Assembly: GCA_002350615.1 (NCBI GenBank)
Contig: DEFD01000027.1
Location: forward strand, 1-64,000
Origin: Bacteroidales bacterium UBA2861
Lineage (GTDB): Bacteria > Bacteroidota > Bacteroidia > Bacteroidales > UBA932
Direction: 5' to 3'
Length of the DNA stretch: 64,000 bases
Below are positions 8,420 through 18,025 of this stretch, in pieces (within the stretch, counting starts at the first letter, position 1; each line of letters begins with the position of its first letter). A program made the position numbers and the translations under genes. The notes beneath the pieces are model-generated. The model did no database searches. It was not told the origin of the DNA and saw only the letters and a list, made by a program, of their open reading frames with translations.

Positions 8420-9077
8420 CGATAGAACCCACCTGCAGGCCTTCGTAGCGGTTCTGGTCCATCTTCTCGTGATCCAGATTTATGCGAAGCTGGTTGTCCA
8501 GGCCCTTGAGAAGAAGCTTGTAAGGCATCTTTGCCTCGAACAGAGGCACCTGTACGCCGGATACCTGACGTGTAATGGCGTTCATGAGGACCTTCTCGCC
8601 TCCGGAGAAAGGAATATACTCGAGGGAGTCAACGCAGAAATCTTCGCGGCTCTTGAAGAGGGTGTCCTTGACTGCGATCTTATTCTCGATGGAGAAGATG
8701 AGGAGCTTGTCACCGGCCTTGTACATATCGTACATCTGCTGAGGGGTGATCTTGCGGTTGCGCCTCTTCACCTGCTCGGTGTGCACCACCGCGAGGGAGT
8801 CGTCAAGGGAACCGATCTGCATGACTACGCTCATCTGACCGTTGTTGTAGAAGTTCTTGAGCGAGTCGAAGGTGGAAAGGAACTTTCCGGTTTCGCTCTT
8901 GTAAGCGGTCTGGAGCGTACGGATGTCCTTGAGTCTCTGGATGGCGACTTCGGAACGGTATGCGACCTGCTTGTTGAATTCCACAGGCTTGGTAACGCTG
9001 CGCACTATGGCATAGGTAAGCACGACGATTAACGCAAGCAGGACGATTTCGAGAATGATCTTAAGTGTCTTGTTCAT
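8385..9077 (-). CDS. Membrane-anchored protein of unknown function
   Basis: 230 residues: one N-terminal membrane helix (residues 4-24, IILEIVLLALIVVLTYAIV), then a soluble, probably periplasmic domain containing RSEVAIQRLKDIRTLQTAYK and GKFLSTFDSLKNF. This arrangement recalls pseudopilin-like or signal-anchored Bacteroidales proteins, but no function can be assigned. Start ATG 9077 places the helix at the N-terminus; an in-frame codon at 9101 would add a charged stretch. It heads the unit leading into DUF3822, rsmD and cstA. Confidence 0.7.
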   Translation of the reverse strand: MNKTLKIILEIVLLALIVVLTYAIVRSVTKPVEFNKQVAYRSEVAIQRLKDIRTLQTAYKSETGKFLSTFDSLKNFYNNGQMSVVMQIGSLDDSLAVVHTEQVKRRNRKITPQQMYDMYKAGDKLLIFSIENKIAVKDTLFKSREDFCVDSLEYIPFSGGEKVLMNAITRQVSGVQVPLFEAKMPYKLLLKGLDNQLRINLDHEKMDQNRYEGLQVGSIDAPNNNAGNWE

Positions 9078-9127
9078 ATCTTCGTTTAATTTTATTTGCA
9101 CTAAATCCTGACAAAGTTAGAAAAAGA

Positions 9128-9160
9128 TTGCGTCAATTGCAATTATTCTTCGTAAATTTG
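9128..9160 (+). promoter_or_regulatory. Promoter TTGC / TAAATTTG for the DHH gene
   Basis: TAAATTTG at 9153-9160 matches the -7 box, with TTGC at 9128-9131 in the -33 position. The start codon at 9180 lies 19 bases downstream. Confidence 0.5.
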
Positions 9161-9179
9161 CTTACTCAAGTTTTGGCCC

Positions 9180-10244
9180 ATGCCGGAAAAGGACACAATG
9201 CAAATATCCGCGCTCGAAGCCCTGCTCTCCCAGGGAGGAGACTGCGTAATCGTGACCCATACCCGTCCCGACGGAGACGCCCTCGGCAGCGCCACCGCGC
9301 TTTGCAGCTACCTGCGTGAATGCCGCGGCCTGAACGCTTCGATAGTCCTTCCGGACAGCGCTCCCGACAATCTGTCGTTCATTCTGCAGGGATTCGAAGC
9401 CGTGGATGCATCCGCGCAAAGCGGGAAAGCGGCCGGGCTGATTTCATCCTGCAAGCTCCTTTTCTGCCTGGATTTCAATGCTTTTCCAAGGGCCGAAGGG
9501 CTGCAGGACCTGCTTGCCGCCAGCCACGCGGAAAAGATCCTGATAGACCATCACCTCAACCCGGACAGGGAAGCTTTCAGGCTCTGCTTCTCAAACTGCG
9601 AAGTTTCGTCAGCATGCGAGATGCTGTATTCCGTACTCCTTGCGCTTCCGGACATCGGAACCGACGCCTCCAGACTGCCTTCCCGCTGCCGTTACGCCCT
9701 GATGGCCGGCATGACGACGGACACCAACAACTTCGCGAATTCGGTTTATCCCGGCACGCTGCGCATGGCTTCCGCGCTTCTGGAAAGCGGCACGGACAGG
9801 GATTCCATAATCGACATGCTCTACAAGAGGGACAGGCTGCAGAAAATAAGCGCCTTCGCTGATCTGCTGTCCTCCCACATGCAAATCCTTCCCGGTGGGA
9901 TCGCCTGCATTTTCATGAGTTCGGACATGCGCATAGCCTACGGACTGCTGGACGGCGAGACTGAAGGCCTCGTGAACATTCCCCTGAGCGCGGAAGCCGT
10001 AAAGATGAGCGTTTTCGCACGCACGGAAGGTGACATGGTCAGGATTTCGCTGCGCTCGAAGCCCGGAATGTCCGCCAATGATTTCGCCCGGACATGCTTC
10101 CACGGAGGCGGCCATGAACTGGCTTCAGGTGGCAAGATCCTGATTCCGGAAGACATTTCAGATGAAAGCGGAGCGCCTGCATACATCGCCGCGGCTGCGG
10201 CACGATTCCTGCAAAGCAGGGATGGCGGAAAAGAAGAAAAATGA
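9180..10244 (+). CDS. DHH-family phosphoesterase (NrnA-like nanoRNase/pAp phosphatase)
   Basis: 354 residues with the DHH catalytic motifs: THTRPDGDALGS near residues 25-36, DHHLNPD near 122-128, and the DHHA1-domain motif HGGGHELASGG near the C-terminus. NrnA-type enzymes degrade short oligoribonucleotides and dephosphorylate 3'-phosphoadenosine 5'-phosphate in the cytoplasm. A second start at MQISALEA (nine codons... six residues in) is possible. The stop overlaps the next start as ATGA. Confidence 0.85.
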   Translation: MPEKDTMQISALEALLSQGGDCVIVTHTRPDGDALGSATALCSYLRECRGLNASIVLPDSAPDNLSFILQGFEAVDASAQSGKAAGLISSCKLLFCLDFNAFPRAEGLQDLLAASHAEKILIDHHLNPDREAFRLCFSNCEVSSACEMLYSVLLALPDIGTDASRLPSRCRYALMAGMTTDTNNFANSVYPGTLRMASALLESGTDRDSIIDMLYKRDRLQKISAFADLLSSHMQILPGGIACIFMSSDMRIAYGLLDGETEGLVNIPLSAEAVKMSVFARTEGDMVRISLRSKPGMSANDFARTCFHGGGHELASGGKILIPEDISDESGAPAYIAAAAARFLQSRDGGKEEK

Positions 10245-11248
10245 TGTTTATGAAAAAGATATTTATGCTTGCCGCAGCGTGCATGACGCTGTTCTCCTGC
10301 GGAAAAGAAACGCCGGAAGGCAAGAATGACGATAACAAGCGCGAGTTCGACGCCTGGATCCAGGAGAACCATCCCGGGATAGAACCCACCGCTCTGGGCT
10401 CCTACATCCTCGAGGAAACGCCCGGAACCGGAGCTCCGGCGGCCGACTCCGCCTATCTCAGGGTGGAAGTCACCTCACGCTATCTCGACGGCACCGTTTA
10501 CACCACCACGAGCGAACAGGTCGCCAGGCAGGTGGGCAGTTATTTCAGCGCCCCCACCGCCTATTTCGGCCCCGTCATCTGGTACCGCAGCGGGAACAGC
10601 CTTTACGCCGGCCTCGAGGAACTCGTAAGCGGAATGAACGTGGGCGGTTCCATGACTGCCGTAATACCCGGCTGGCTCAACACTTTCAAGCGGTATTCAT
10701 CGGCCGCAGGCTATCTCAAAAACGTCAACGGGACCAATCTCATCTACTCTTTCAAAATAGTCGAAGCGTTCAACGACGCGGAGGCATGGGAACTCGATTC
10801 CCTCTCCCGCTACATGCAGGCAGCCTATCCAGAAGTGAAACAGGACACCACCCTCGCGGGATTCTGGTTCGTACCGCTCGAAGAGGGTGACGAAAGCGTG
10901 GACATGGATTCCGCTTCCGGCTTATACATCAATTACACGGGACGCCGCCTGGACGGCAAAGTTTTCGACACCACCATAAAGGACACAGCCACAGTGGCAG
11001 GCCTCGTGAAGTCAAGTTCGTCCTTCGGCAGAAAGTCCATAGGCTGGAACAGCGACTACAGCAAGATCACAATGGGAGGATCCACCGTCGTGGACGGATT
11101 CGCATACGGCATCAGCAAGCTTCGCCCCGGAGGCAAAGCGCTCTGCTTCTTCTATTCCGGACTCGGATACAAGAATACCGGCAGCGGTTCGGCGATTCCC
11201 GCATTCTGCCCGCTTTGTTTCGAATTGGAGATGACCCAGAATGAATAA
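10241..11248 (+). CDS. Lipoprotein with two FKBP-type peptidyl-prolyl isomerase domains
   Basis: 335 residues. The signal ends in a lipobox-like LFSCGK (Cys near residue 20), so the protein is probably anchored in the outer membrane, facing the periplasm or surface. Two FKBP-like halves follow: residues about 60-180 (AYLRVEVTSRYLDGTVYTTT, GLEELVSGMNVGG) and 205-330 (LYINYTGRRLDGKVFDTT, VDGFAYGISKLRPGGKA). FKBPs assist protein folding; some active-site aromatic residues differ from the classical set, so activity is uncertain. ATG 10241 overlaps the upstream stop; ATG 10250 (MKKIFML) is a plausible alternative. Confidence 0.8.
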   Translation: MMFMKKIFMLAAACMTLFSCGKETPEGKNDDNKREFDAWIQENHPGIEPTALGSYILEETPGTGAPAADSAYLRVEVTSRYLDGTVYTTTSEQVARQVGSYFSAPTAYFGPVIWYRSGNSLYAGLEELVSGMNVGGSMTAVIPGWLNTFKRYSSAAGYLKNVNGTNLIYSFKIVEAFNDAEAWELDSLSRYMQAAYPEVKQDTTLAGFWFVPLEEGDESVDMDSASGLYINYTGRRLDGKVFDTTIKDTATVAGLVKSSSSFGRKSIGWNSDYSKITMGGSTVVDGFAYGISKLRPGGKALCFFYSGLGYKNTGSGSAIPAFCPLCFELEMTQNE

Positions 11249-12605
11249 GGCGCCCACAGAACTCGGAACAAAGAAAATATCCGCTCTGCTCAGGGAATAC
11301 GCAATCCCCGGCATCATCGCGATGACGGCCACCTCGCTGTACAACATGGTGGACAGCATCTACATCGGGCACATCCCGGGCGACGGTGCCATGGCTCTCA
11401 CCGCAATCGGGGTTTGTTTTCCCCTGATGAACCTGGGCACCGCCATCGGCACCCTTGCCGGAGTGGGCATATCCACCCTGACTTCCATCCTGCTCGGACA
11501 GAAGAATTATGTCACAGCCAACAAGCTGCTGCCCAACCTTGTAACCCTGAACGTGGTCCTGGGAGGGCTGTTCACCCTGCTCACGCTGGTTTTCATGGAC
11601 CCGCTGCTGCGCTTTTTCGGCGCCACCGACGCCACCATCGGTTTTGCGCGCAGCTACATGCTGGTAATCACCATCGGGTTCATATTCACCCATCTCTACT
11701 TCGGCATGAATTCCATGCTGCGGGCCACCGGGCATCCGGAGAGGGCCATGGCGCTGACGCTTTTCACCGTCATCCTCAACGCGATTCTCGATCCCATTTT
11801 CATCTATGCCTTCGGCATGGGCGTGCAGGGCGCCGCAGTCGCCACTGTTCTCTGCCAGGTGCTTTCCCTGGCATACTGCATCTGGTATTTCTCATCCGAC
11901 AGGAACATCGTCCACTTCGGCAGGCGAATCTTCGGATTCAGCCGGAAGCTCGCCCGCACCACCCTTGGCATCGGTCTCGGGCCTTTCCTGATGAACAGCG
12001 CCTCCTGCATCGTGAACATGTTCATAAACCAGCAGCTGCTGAAATACGGCGGCGATTATGCCATCGGCGCATACGGAATAATCAACCGCTTCTCTTTCCT
12101 CTTCTTCATGGTCGTGATGGGCATAAACCAGGGGATGCAGCCTATAGCGAGCTATAATTTCGGGGCACGCAACGGCGACAGGGTGAAAGCTGTTTACAAG
12201 CTCAGCGTGGTCTGGGCCACCGCCATCATGGTGGTCGGCTTCATTTTCTCAGAATTCCTTCCCGGACTCTCGTGCAGCATATTCACCAACGACCCGGAGC
12301 TGAAGGCCCTTGCGGTGCACGGCATGCGGCTTATCAACCTGGCCCTGCCGATAATCGGCTTCCAGATAATATCCACCAATCTTTTCCAGTGCCTCGGGAT
12401 GGTCAGGCAAAGCGTTTTCCTGTCCCTCAGCAGGCAGCTGATTTTCCTTCTTCCATGCCTCTATGCCCTCCCCCTCGCCTGGGGAATAGAGGGCGTGTGG
12501 CTGAGCTATCCCGTTTCGGACACAATCGCTTTCATCGTGACCTTGTTCATGGTGATGCATCTGATAAAAAAACTGAAGGCAATTGAAGAAGCTAAGACTC
12601 AATAA
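11241..12605 (+). CDS. MATE-family multidrug efflux transporter
   Basis: 454 residues with about twelve membrane helices and MATE hallmarks such as YAIPGIIAMTATSLYNMVDS at the N-terminus, IGHIPGDGAMALTAIG, and the half-repeat GINQGMQPIASYNFGA. MATE pumps export drugs or metabolites using sodium or proton gradients. The start overlaps the FKBP gene by eight bases and the end overlaps the next gene by 23, making this a compact operon. The substrate is unknown. Confidence 0.9.
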   Translation: MNKAPTELGTKKISALLREYAIPGIIAMTATSLYNMVDSIYIGHIPGDGAMALTAIGVCFPLMNLGTAIGTLAGVGISTLTSILLGQKNYVTANKLLPNLVTLNVVLGGLFTLLTLVFMDPLLRFFGATDATIGFARSYMLVITIGFIFTHLYFGMNSMLRATGHPERAMALTLFTVILNAILDPIFIYAFGMGVQGAAVATVLCQVLSLAYCIWYFSSDRNIVHFGRRIFGFSRKLARTTLGIGLGPFLMNSASCIVNMFINQQLLKYGGDYAIGAYGIINRFSFLFFMVVMGINQGMQPIASYNFGARNGDRVKAVYKLSVVWATAIMVVGFIFSEFLPGLSCSIFTNDPELKALAVHGMRLINLALPIIGFQIISTNLFQCLGMVRQSVFLSLSRQLIFLLPCLYALPLAWGIEGVWLSYPVSDTIAFIVTLFMVMHLIKKLKAIEEAKTQ

Positions 12606-13887
12606 GAGAAATGCGGGCATCCTTGCAGCCGCGTTTGCCGTACTCCTGCTGGTGATGTTCCTGCCCGGGAAGCGCCAGGACGGCGGGAAATCCCCTTCGC
12701 CCGGAAGGGTTAAAGGCATCAACAGGGAACTCACCAATGAAATGTCCACTTTCCCCGAGCTTGAGGGCCTGGACAAGGCGATGCAGCGTTTCATGCAGCG
12801 GTGGTACATCAAGGGAATGCAGCTCAGCGTCATGCGGAACGATTCCCTCCTCTACTCAAAAGGATACGGATGGGCCGACAAGGAAAAAGACCTGCCTATG
12901 GGCCCCGGGAACATCCTGCGTGTGGCATCTGTCTCGAAACTCATTACCGCGGCGGGAATCATGAAACTCTGCGAGCAGGGCCGCCTTAGTCTCGGCGACA
13001 AGGTTTTCGGCGCCACCGGAATCCTCAACGACGAAGTCTTCACTCAAGCCATAAAGGACAAAAACTATTTCAAGATAACGGTCGAAGACCTCCTCCGCCA
13101 CGAAGCAGGCCTGAGCGCTCGCAGGGGCGACCCCCTCTTCACCACCAGGGACCTCATGCACATCTACCACCTCAAGGAGGCTCCCGACAGCCGCAAACTT
13201 GTGGAGATTGCGGTTCAGCGCAGACTCGCCTACGTCCCCTCGACTTCCCACGAATATTCCAATCTGGGCTACCTCCTGCTGAGCATGATAATAGAAAAAG
13301 CCGGGGGCAAAGCTTACGAGGAATGGATGCAGGAAAATGTCCTGAAGCCTTCGGGCTGCGACGACATGCATATCGCGTATAATTATTATAAGGAAAGATA
13401 TCCGAACGAATCCAGATACCACATGCAGGACAACGACCCGAAGGTTCCGGAATACAACAACAGCGGAGACTCTGTGGCCCGCTGCTACGGCGGAAACAAT
13501 ATCCGAGGCCTTTACGGGGCCGGCGCATGGGTCGCTTCAAGCGCCGAACTGGCCAGGTTCGTGGCATCCATAGACGGGAAATCCGGCGTGCCGGACATCC
13601 TTTCCAAACGCAGCGTACACATGATGACCGAGCACAGCGACGCCCACAAGTTTTCCCTGGGCTGGAACAGCACAGATCCGGATCAGGGATGGATACGCAC
13701 CGGCTCCCTTTCCGGAACCAATGCGCTCATACATTATTTCCCGGACGGCGAGTGCTGGATCCTTATCACCAACACCCACGCATGGAAAGGGCCTAAGTTC
13801 GCCCGCTACCTGCGGCAGCTGGTCCGCGAATGCAGGACCGGATGGTCTGCAAAGTTACCACGGCAAAATCTTTTCGAAACAAAATAA
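12583..13887 (+). CDS. Serine hydrolase of the beta-lactamase (class C/PBP4*) family
   Basis: 434 residues. An N-terminal signal anchor (about residues 11-30) precedes a beta-lactamase fold: SxxK motif SVSK in RVASVSKLITA near residue 110, and the YxN motif YSN in HEYSNLGYLLLSMI. These point to a periplasmic penicillin-binding or esterase-type enzyme acting on peptidoglycan or D-amino-acid substrates, not necessarily an antibiotic-resistance enzyme. The start is TTG 12583 inside the MATE gene; it gives a proper MKKLRLNKR signal start, whereas the next ATG falls inside the hydrophobic segment. Confidence 0.82.
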   Translation: MKKLRLNKRNAGILAAAFAVLLLVMFLPGKRQDGGKSPSPGRVKGINRELTNEMSTFPELEGLDKAMQRFMQRWYIKGMQLSVMRNDSLLYSKGYGWADKEKDLPMGPGNILRVASVSKLITAAGIMKLCEQGRLSLGDKVFGATGILNDEVFTQAIKDKNYFKITVEDLLRHEAGLSARRGDPLFTTRDLMHIYHLKEAPDSRKLVEIAVQRRLAYVPSTSHEYSNLGYLLLSMIIEKAGGKAYEEWMQENVLKPSGCDDMHIAYNYYKERYPNESRYHMQDNDPKVPEYNNSGDSVARCYGGNNIRGLYGAGAWVASSAELARFVASIDGKSGVPDILSKRSVHMMTEHSDAHKFSLGWNSTDPDQGWIRTGSLSGTNALIHYFPDGECWILITNTHAWKGPKFARYLRQLVRECRTGWSAKLPRQNLFETK

Positions 13888-13893
13888 ATTGAG

Positions 13894-13901
13894 TATTTTT
13901 G
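13894..13901 (+). promoter_or_regulatory. -7 promoter box TATTTTTG for the GH2 gene
   Basis: Matches TAnnTTTG and lies 36 bases before the GH2 start; a TTTTCG about 20 bases upstream may serve as the -33 element. Confidence 0.45.
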
Positions 13902-13937
13902 CAAGGAGCAGATTCTCATATAAAAACTATAACCGAA

Positions 13938-15815
13938 ATGATGAAATCCAAATCACTGTTTTCCGCGCTCATGGCGGTCTGCCTGCCTTTCGTATTGAGC
14001 GCAAAGGATGACTGGGCGCCCGCCGGCGACCACATCAAGACCCGCTGGGCGGCCGAAGTGTCCCCTAAAAACGCACACAAAGAGTATCCCCGTCCCCAGA
14101 TGGTACGCAAAGGATGGAAGTCACTCAACGGCCTTTGGAATTATGCCATCACCGCTGCCGATGCATCCTCTTTCGATGCGGCGGACGGCAAGATCCTGGT
14201 GCCTTTCGCACTCGAATCCTCCCTTTCCGGTGTAGCCGGAAGGATTACCGGCGAGAATGCCCTCTGGTATGAGCGCGAGTTCAAGGTTCCCTGCAAATGG
14301 CGCAGGAAGAAAGATGTGATACTCCATTTCGACGCAGTGGACTGGTTCTGCGAAGTCTGGGTGAACGGACAGAGCGCAGGCGTTCATCAGGGAGGATACA
14401 CCGCTTTTGAATTCAACATCACCCCTTACCTCAAAAAAGGACGCAACACCCTCAAGCTCAAGGTCATCGACGCCACCGACAATGACATGCAGCCTATCGG
14501 CAAACAGGTCCTCGACCCCACCAGGGGACGCATCTATTACACTGCAGTGTCCGGTATCTGGCAGAGCGTATGGCTCGAAGCCGTGAACAAGGCCGGCCAT
14601 ATCGGCGACTACAAGGTCTGCTCAGACATTGATGCTGGAACCCTTACCGTAAAGCCCATCGTTGAAGGTGAAGGCGAAGTGAAAGTCGAACTTCTCGAAG
14701 GCTGCGTAGGATACAATACTGAAAAACCCGGCAGCAAGGTACTTGACGCCATCAGCGTGGAGCCCGGAGCAAGCGCCGTATTCCAGCTCGGTGAAAACGC
14801 CAGGCTCTGGAGCCCTGAGGATCCCTATCTCTACGGTATCCGCATCAGCCTCTACAAGGACGGCAAATGCATAGACAAGGTGAACGCATACACCGGTGTC
14901 CGCAAGATTTCCATCATGGAAGATGCTGATGGCCACAAGCGTATGGCTCTCAACAACAAGATTCATTTCGAATACGGTCCCCTGGACCAGGGATGGTGGC
15001 CTGACGGACTTTACACCGCTCCCACCGACGAGGCCCTCAAATACGACCTTGTCCGCACACAGGATTACGGCTTCAACATGCTCCGCAAGCACATCAAGGT
15101 GGAGCCTGCCCGCTGGTTCTATTACTGCGACCAGCTCGGAATGCTCGTATGGCAGGATATGCCCTGCACCGCAAGGTACAAGGAACGCAGCTGGTGGGCA
15201 CAGGGTGTCGATACCTACGATGCCGGCAACAGCGACCAGCTCTGCTTTGACGCCCGCGAGAATTTCATAGCCGAATGGAAGGAAATCATCAACCAGCACG
15301 ACAAATATGCCTGCGTAGTTGTCTGGGTGCCTTTCAACGAGGGATGGGGCCAGTTCGATACCGAGAGAGTGGTTGACGTCACCCGCGAAGCGGATCCCAC
15401 CCGTCTCATCAACCAGGCTTCCGGCGGCAACTGGATAAGCGGCGGAATCGGAGACATCCTCGACAGCCATCATTATCCCAATCCCAAGATGCGCATCTGG
15501 GATCCCGCTCTCATCAATGTCCTTGGCGAATACGGCGGAATCGGCCTCGTCTGCGAAGGTCACACATGGGTAAACGACAAGAACTGGGGTTACATCCAGT
15601 TCTCCACCAGCGAAGAAGCGACCGCAAAATATGTGGAATACGCTGAAGAGCTCATCCCTATAGTAAAGGAAGGATGCTCCGCTGCTGTTTACACCCAGAC
15701 TACCGACGTGGAGCGTGAGCTCAACGGCCTGCTCACCTACGACCGTGCCATCGACAAACTCGATCCCGCAAAGGTTGCAGCAGCAAACCGCAAGGTCATC
15801 GACCTGCTGAAATAA
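13938..15815 (+). CDS. Glycoside hydrolase family 2 protein (beta-galactosidase/glucuronidase-like)
   Basis: 625 residues with a signal peptide (MMKSKSLFSALMAVCLPFVLSA). Order: sugar-binding N-terminal domain (ALWYEREFKVP), immunoglobulin-like domain, then a TIM barrel. The acid/base glutamate lies in VPFNEGWGQF and the nucleophile in LGEYGGIG. GH2 enzymes remove beta-linked galactose, glucuronate or mannose from glycans; the specificity cannot be read. The protein is exported and probably periplasmic. Start MM at 13938/13941 is chosen because the signal peptide begins there. Confidence 0.88.
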   Translation: MMKSKSLFSALMAVCLPFVLSAKDDWAPAGDHIKTRWAAEVSPKNAHKEYPRPQMVRKGWKSLNGLWNYAITAADASSFDAADGKILVPFALESSLSGVAGRITGENALWYEREFKVPCKWRRKKDVILHFDAVDWFCEVWVNGQSAGVHQGGYTAFEFNITPYLKKGRNTLKLKVIDATDNDMQPIGKQVLDPTRGRIYYTAVSGIWQSVWLEAVNKAGHIGDYKVCSDIDAGTLTVKPIVEGEGEVKVELLEGCVGYNTEKPGSKVLDAISVEPGASAVFQLGENARLWSPEDPYLYGIRISLYKDGKCIDKVNAYTGVRKISIMEDADGHKRMALNNKIHFEYGPLDQGWWPDGLYTAPTDEALKYDLVRTQDYGFNMLRKHIKVEPARWFYYCDQLGMLVWQDMPCTARYKERSWWAQGVDTYDAGNSDQLCFDARENFIAEWKEIINQHDKYACVVVWVPFNEGWGQFDTERVVDVTREADPTRLINQASGGNWISGGIGDILDSHHYPNPKMRIWDPALINVLGEYGGIGLVCEGHTWVNDKNWGYIQFSTSEEATAKYVEYAEELIPIVKEGCSAAVYTQTTDVERELNGLLTYDRAIDKLDPAKVAAANRKVIDLLK

Positions 15816-15827
15816 TACGGCATACAT

Positions 15828-15864
15828 AAAAAGAGAGGCGGCCTCCAAGGTCGCCTCTCTTTTT
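15828..15864. terminator. Bidirectional intrinsic terminator
   Basis: Nine-base stem AGAGAGGCG (15832-15840) paired with CGCCTCTCT (15852-15860), extended by GCC/GGT, flanked by A and T tracts. It separates the convergent GH2 and phosphotransacylase genes and serves both strands. Confidence 0.85.
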
Positions 15865-15881
15865 ATCTCCCGGGAACCGGG

Positions 15882-16790
15882 CTATTTTACGAACATCACA
15901 GCCTCTGCGATGGAATTGAGCTTGGTGTCCACGCTGTCGGCGCGGGATGCCAGCACGCAGGGAGCGGTGGTGCCCACGAGCATGCCCGCCTGGCGCACTC
16001 CGTCAGCAAGTTTGGAGTTGGTCTTCCAGAAGACGTTGCCGCTCTCGATATTGGGGAAGAGAAGGCAGTCGGCATCTCCCGCGACGGGGCTGACGAGTTT
16101 CTTGATCTGCACGCTCTCCTCGTCGATTGCCACGTCAAGGGCGAGAGGGCCGTCGCCGATGCATCCCGGGATCTGTCCGCGGTCGCACATCTTGGCGAGC
16201 TGTGCTGCCTCGATGCAGGCGGGCATGCTGTCGAGCATCTGTTCGGAAGCCGCGATGAAAGCCACCTTGGGTTTCGCAATGCCGAAGCTCTGGGCAACCT
16301 TTACGAGGAATCCGGTAATCTTCACCTTCTGGCGGAAATCCGGAAGCGGCACCACCGCCATGTCAGCGATGAAGATGAGCTTGTGGTATTTGGGATTCTC
16401 CAGCACACCGACGTGGCTCAGCAGGCCCTTGGGAGGAAGGAGACCTGTTTCCTTGTTAAGGATGGCGCGAAGGAATTTGTCCGTGCTGCAGAGACCTTTC
16501 ATGAGCACGTCGCCATTGCCGTCGTGCACCATCTGGACAGCCTGTGCCACAGCCTTGATTTCGACGGGGTTGTCGATGATCTCGAACTTGGAAGCATCGA
16601 ATCCCTTGTCTTCGCACACCTTGGCTATGAGTTTGGCGTCGCCCACGAGAGTGGCGGTCACGAAACCTTTTTCCACGGCGAGGTACGCTGCCTCGATGGA
16701 ATGCTCATCTACGCCCCAGGCAACAACAAGTTTCTTGCAGATACCCTTCTCTTTAAGCTCTGCAAATACATCTGAAAATTTCGTTATCAT
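15882..16790 (-). CDS. ptb: Phosphotransacylase of the phosphate butyryltransferase (Ptb) type
   Basis: 302 residues of the PTA/PTB fold, with the conserved VLMKGLCSTDKFLRAIL segment and DGPLALDVAIDEES that characterise the shorter Ptb branch rather than classical Pta. It transfers an acyl group between CoA and phosphate. It overlaps the acetate kinase stop by four bases (ATGA), so the two act together. With a true acetate kinase as partner, it probably interconverts acetyl-CoA and acetyl phosphate in fermentative acetate formation, though butyryl- or propionyl-CoA are possible substrates. Confidence 0.88.
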   Translation of the reverse strand: MITKFSDVFAELKEKGICKKLVVAWGVDEHSIEAAYLAVEKGFVTATLVGDAKLIAKVCEDKGFDASKFEIIDNPVEIKAVAQAVQMVHDGNGDVLMKGLCSTDKFLRAILNKETGLLPPKGLLSHVGVLENPKYHKLIFIADMAVVPLPDFRQKVKITGFLVKVAQSFGIAKPKVAFIAASEQMLDSMPACIEAAQLAKMCDRGQIPGCIGDGPLALDVAIDEESVQIKKLVSPVAGDADCLLFPNIESGNVFWKTNSKLADGVRQAGMLVGTTAPCVLASRADSVDTKLNSIAEAVMFVK

Positions 16791-17995
16791 AATTGTTCTA
16801 CTATATGTTTCGTATCAAGTGCTATCATAAGTTCCTCCTCCGTCGGGACGAGGGCCACTTTTACCTTGGATGAAGGGGCGGAAATCATGGTCAGCTGACC
16901 GTTGTGGGAGTTGGCTTCGTCGTCGATCTCAACTCCGAGCCAGGCGAGTTTCCCGCAGACGTCCTTGCGGAGGAAGGAGTTGTTCTCCCCTATCCCGGCG
17001 GTGAACACGATCAGGTCCACGCCTCCGAGAACGGCCACATAGGCGCCGATGAGCTTGACAATGTCGTAAGTAAGCTTCTTCAGCACGAGCTGCGCCCTTT
17101 CGTTCCCCTCGGAAGCCGCCGCGAGCATGTCACGCATGTCGGAACTGATTCCGGAAAGCCCGAGGAAGCCGCTCTTCTTGTTCATTATGTCGGTCATCTG
17201 GTCCGGAGTGAGATTCTCCTTCTTCATGATATAGGGAATGACATTGCAGTCCACATTGCCGCAGCGGGTTCCCATTATCATGCCTTCGAGAGGGGTGAAG
17301 CCCATCGAGGTGTCGATGCACTTGCCGTCCTTTATGGCAGTCACGGAGGAGCCGTTGCCGATATGGCAGGTGATTATGCGGGAATTGTTTATATCGAGTC
17401 CGGCGAATTTCGCACCTTCACGGGAAACGTACTTGTGCGAGGTCCCGTGGGCGCCGTAACGGCGGACATGATAGTTTTTGTAATAGTCGTAAGGAAGCGC
17501 GTACATGTAGGCGTAGTCAGGCATGGTCTGATGGAAGGCCGTGTCGAAGACCACCACCTGCGGCACTTTGGGGAGCACGTCAGTAACGGCATGAATGCCA
17601 AGCAGATGGGCAGGATTATGGAGAGGGGCGAAGTCGCAGCAGATACCTATCTTGCGAAGCACCTCGTCGTCCACCAGGCAGCTCCCTTCGAAGAAGTCCG
17701 CTCCCTGCACTATGCGGTGTCCCACAGCCTGGATTTCGTCATAACTGCCGATGACCCCGTGCTCCGGATCCACCAGAGCGTCCATCACCAGTTTCATTCC
17801 CACGGTATGATCCGGAATGGGAAGTATCTGTTCGAAATTATCCTTGCCGCTTGGTTTATGCACAAGGCGCCCTTCGGGAAGAGTTATTTTTTCCACCAGG
17901 CCCTTGGCCTTGAGAGTGTAGTCGGTATCGCTCCTCATGTCCAGCAGCTGGTACTTGATGGAAGAGCTTCCGCAGTTGATTACCAGTATTATCAT
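16787..17995 (-). CDS. ackA: Acetate kinase
   Basis: 402 residues, the usual AckA length. Signatures: VINCGSSSIKYQLLD at the N-terminus, APLHNPAHLLGI, VFDTAFHQTMP, HGTSHKYV, and HIGNGSSVTAI plus GTRCGNVD for ATP and acetate binding. It makes ATP and acetate from acetyl phosphate. Start ATG 17995 gives the canonical MIILVINCGSSS N-terminus; upstream in-frame sequence is AT-rich and cysteine/phenylalanine-rich, unlike coding sequence. It is followed directly by the Ptb-type gene. Confidence 0.94.
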   Translation of the reverse strand: MIILVINCGSSSIKYQLLDMRSDTDYTLKAKGLVEKITLPEGRLVHKPSGKDNFEQILPIPDHTVGMKLVMDALVDPEHGVIGSYDEIQAVGHRIVQGADFFEGSCLVDDEVLRKIGICCDFAPLHNPAHLLGIHAVTDVLPKVPQVVVFDTAFHQTMPDYAYMYALPYDYYKNYHVRRYGAHGTSHKYVSREGAKFAGLDINNSRIITCHIGNGSSVTAIKDGKCIDTSMGFTPLEGMIMGTRCGNVDCNVIPYIMKKENLTPDQMTDIMNKKSGFLGLSGISSDMRDMLAAASEGNERAQLVLKKLTYDIVKLIGAYVAVLGGVDLIVFTAGIGENNSFLRKDVCGKLAWLGVEIDDEANSHNGQLTMISAPSSKVKVALVPTEEELMIALDTKHIVEQL

Positions 17996-18025
17996 AAATA
18001 AAAAGATTGATTTCAGATTATCATA

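Noticed and set aside
14622..15848. A 408-codon minus-strand open frame opposite the GH2 gene
   Set aside because: Shadow of a strongly supported GH2 coding region with intact catalytic motifs.
16904..18001. A 365-codon plus-strand open frame opposite ackA
   Set aside because: Antisense shadow of an acetate kinase with all signatures.
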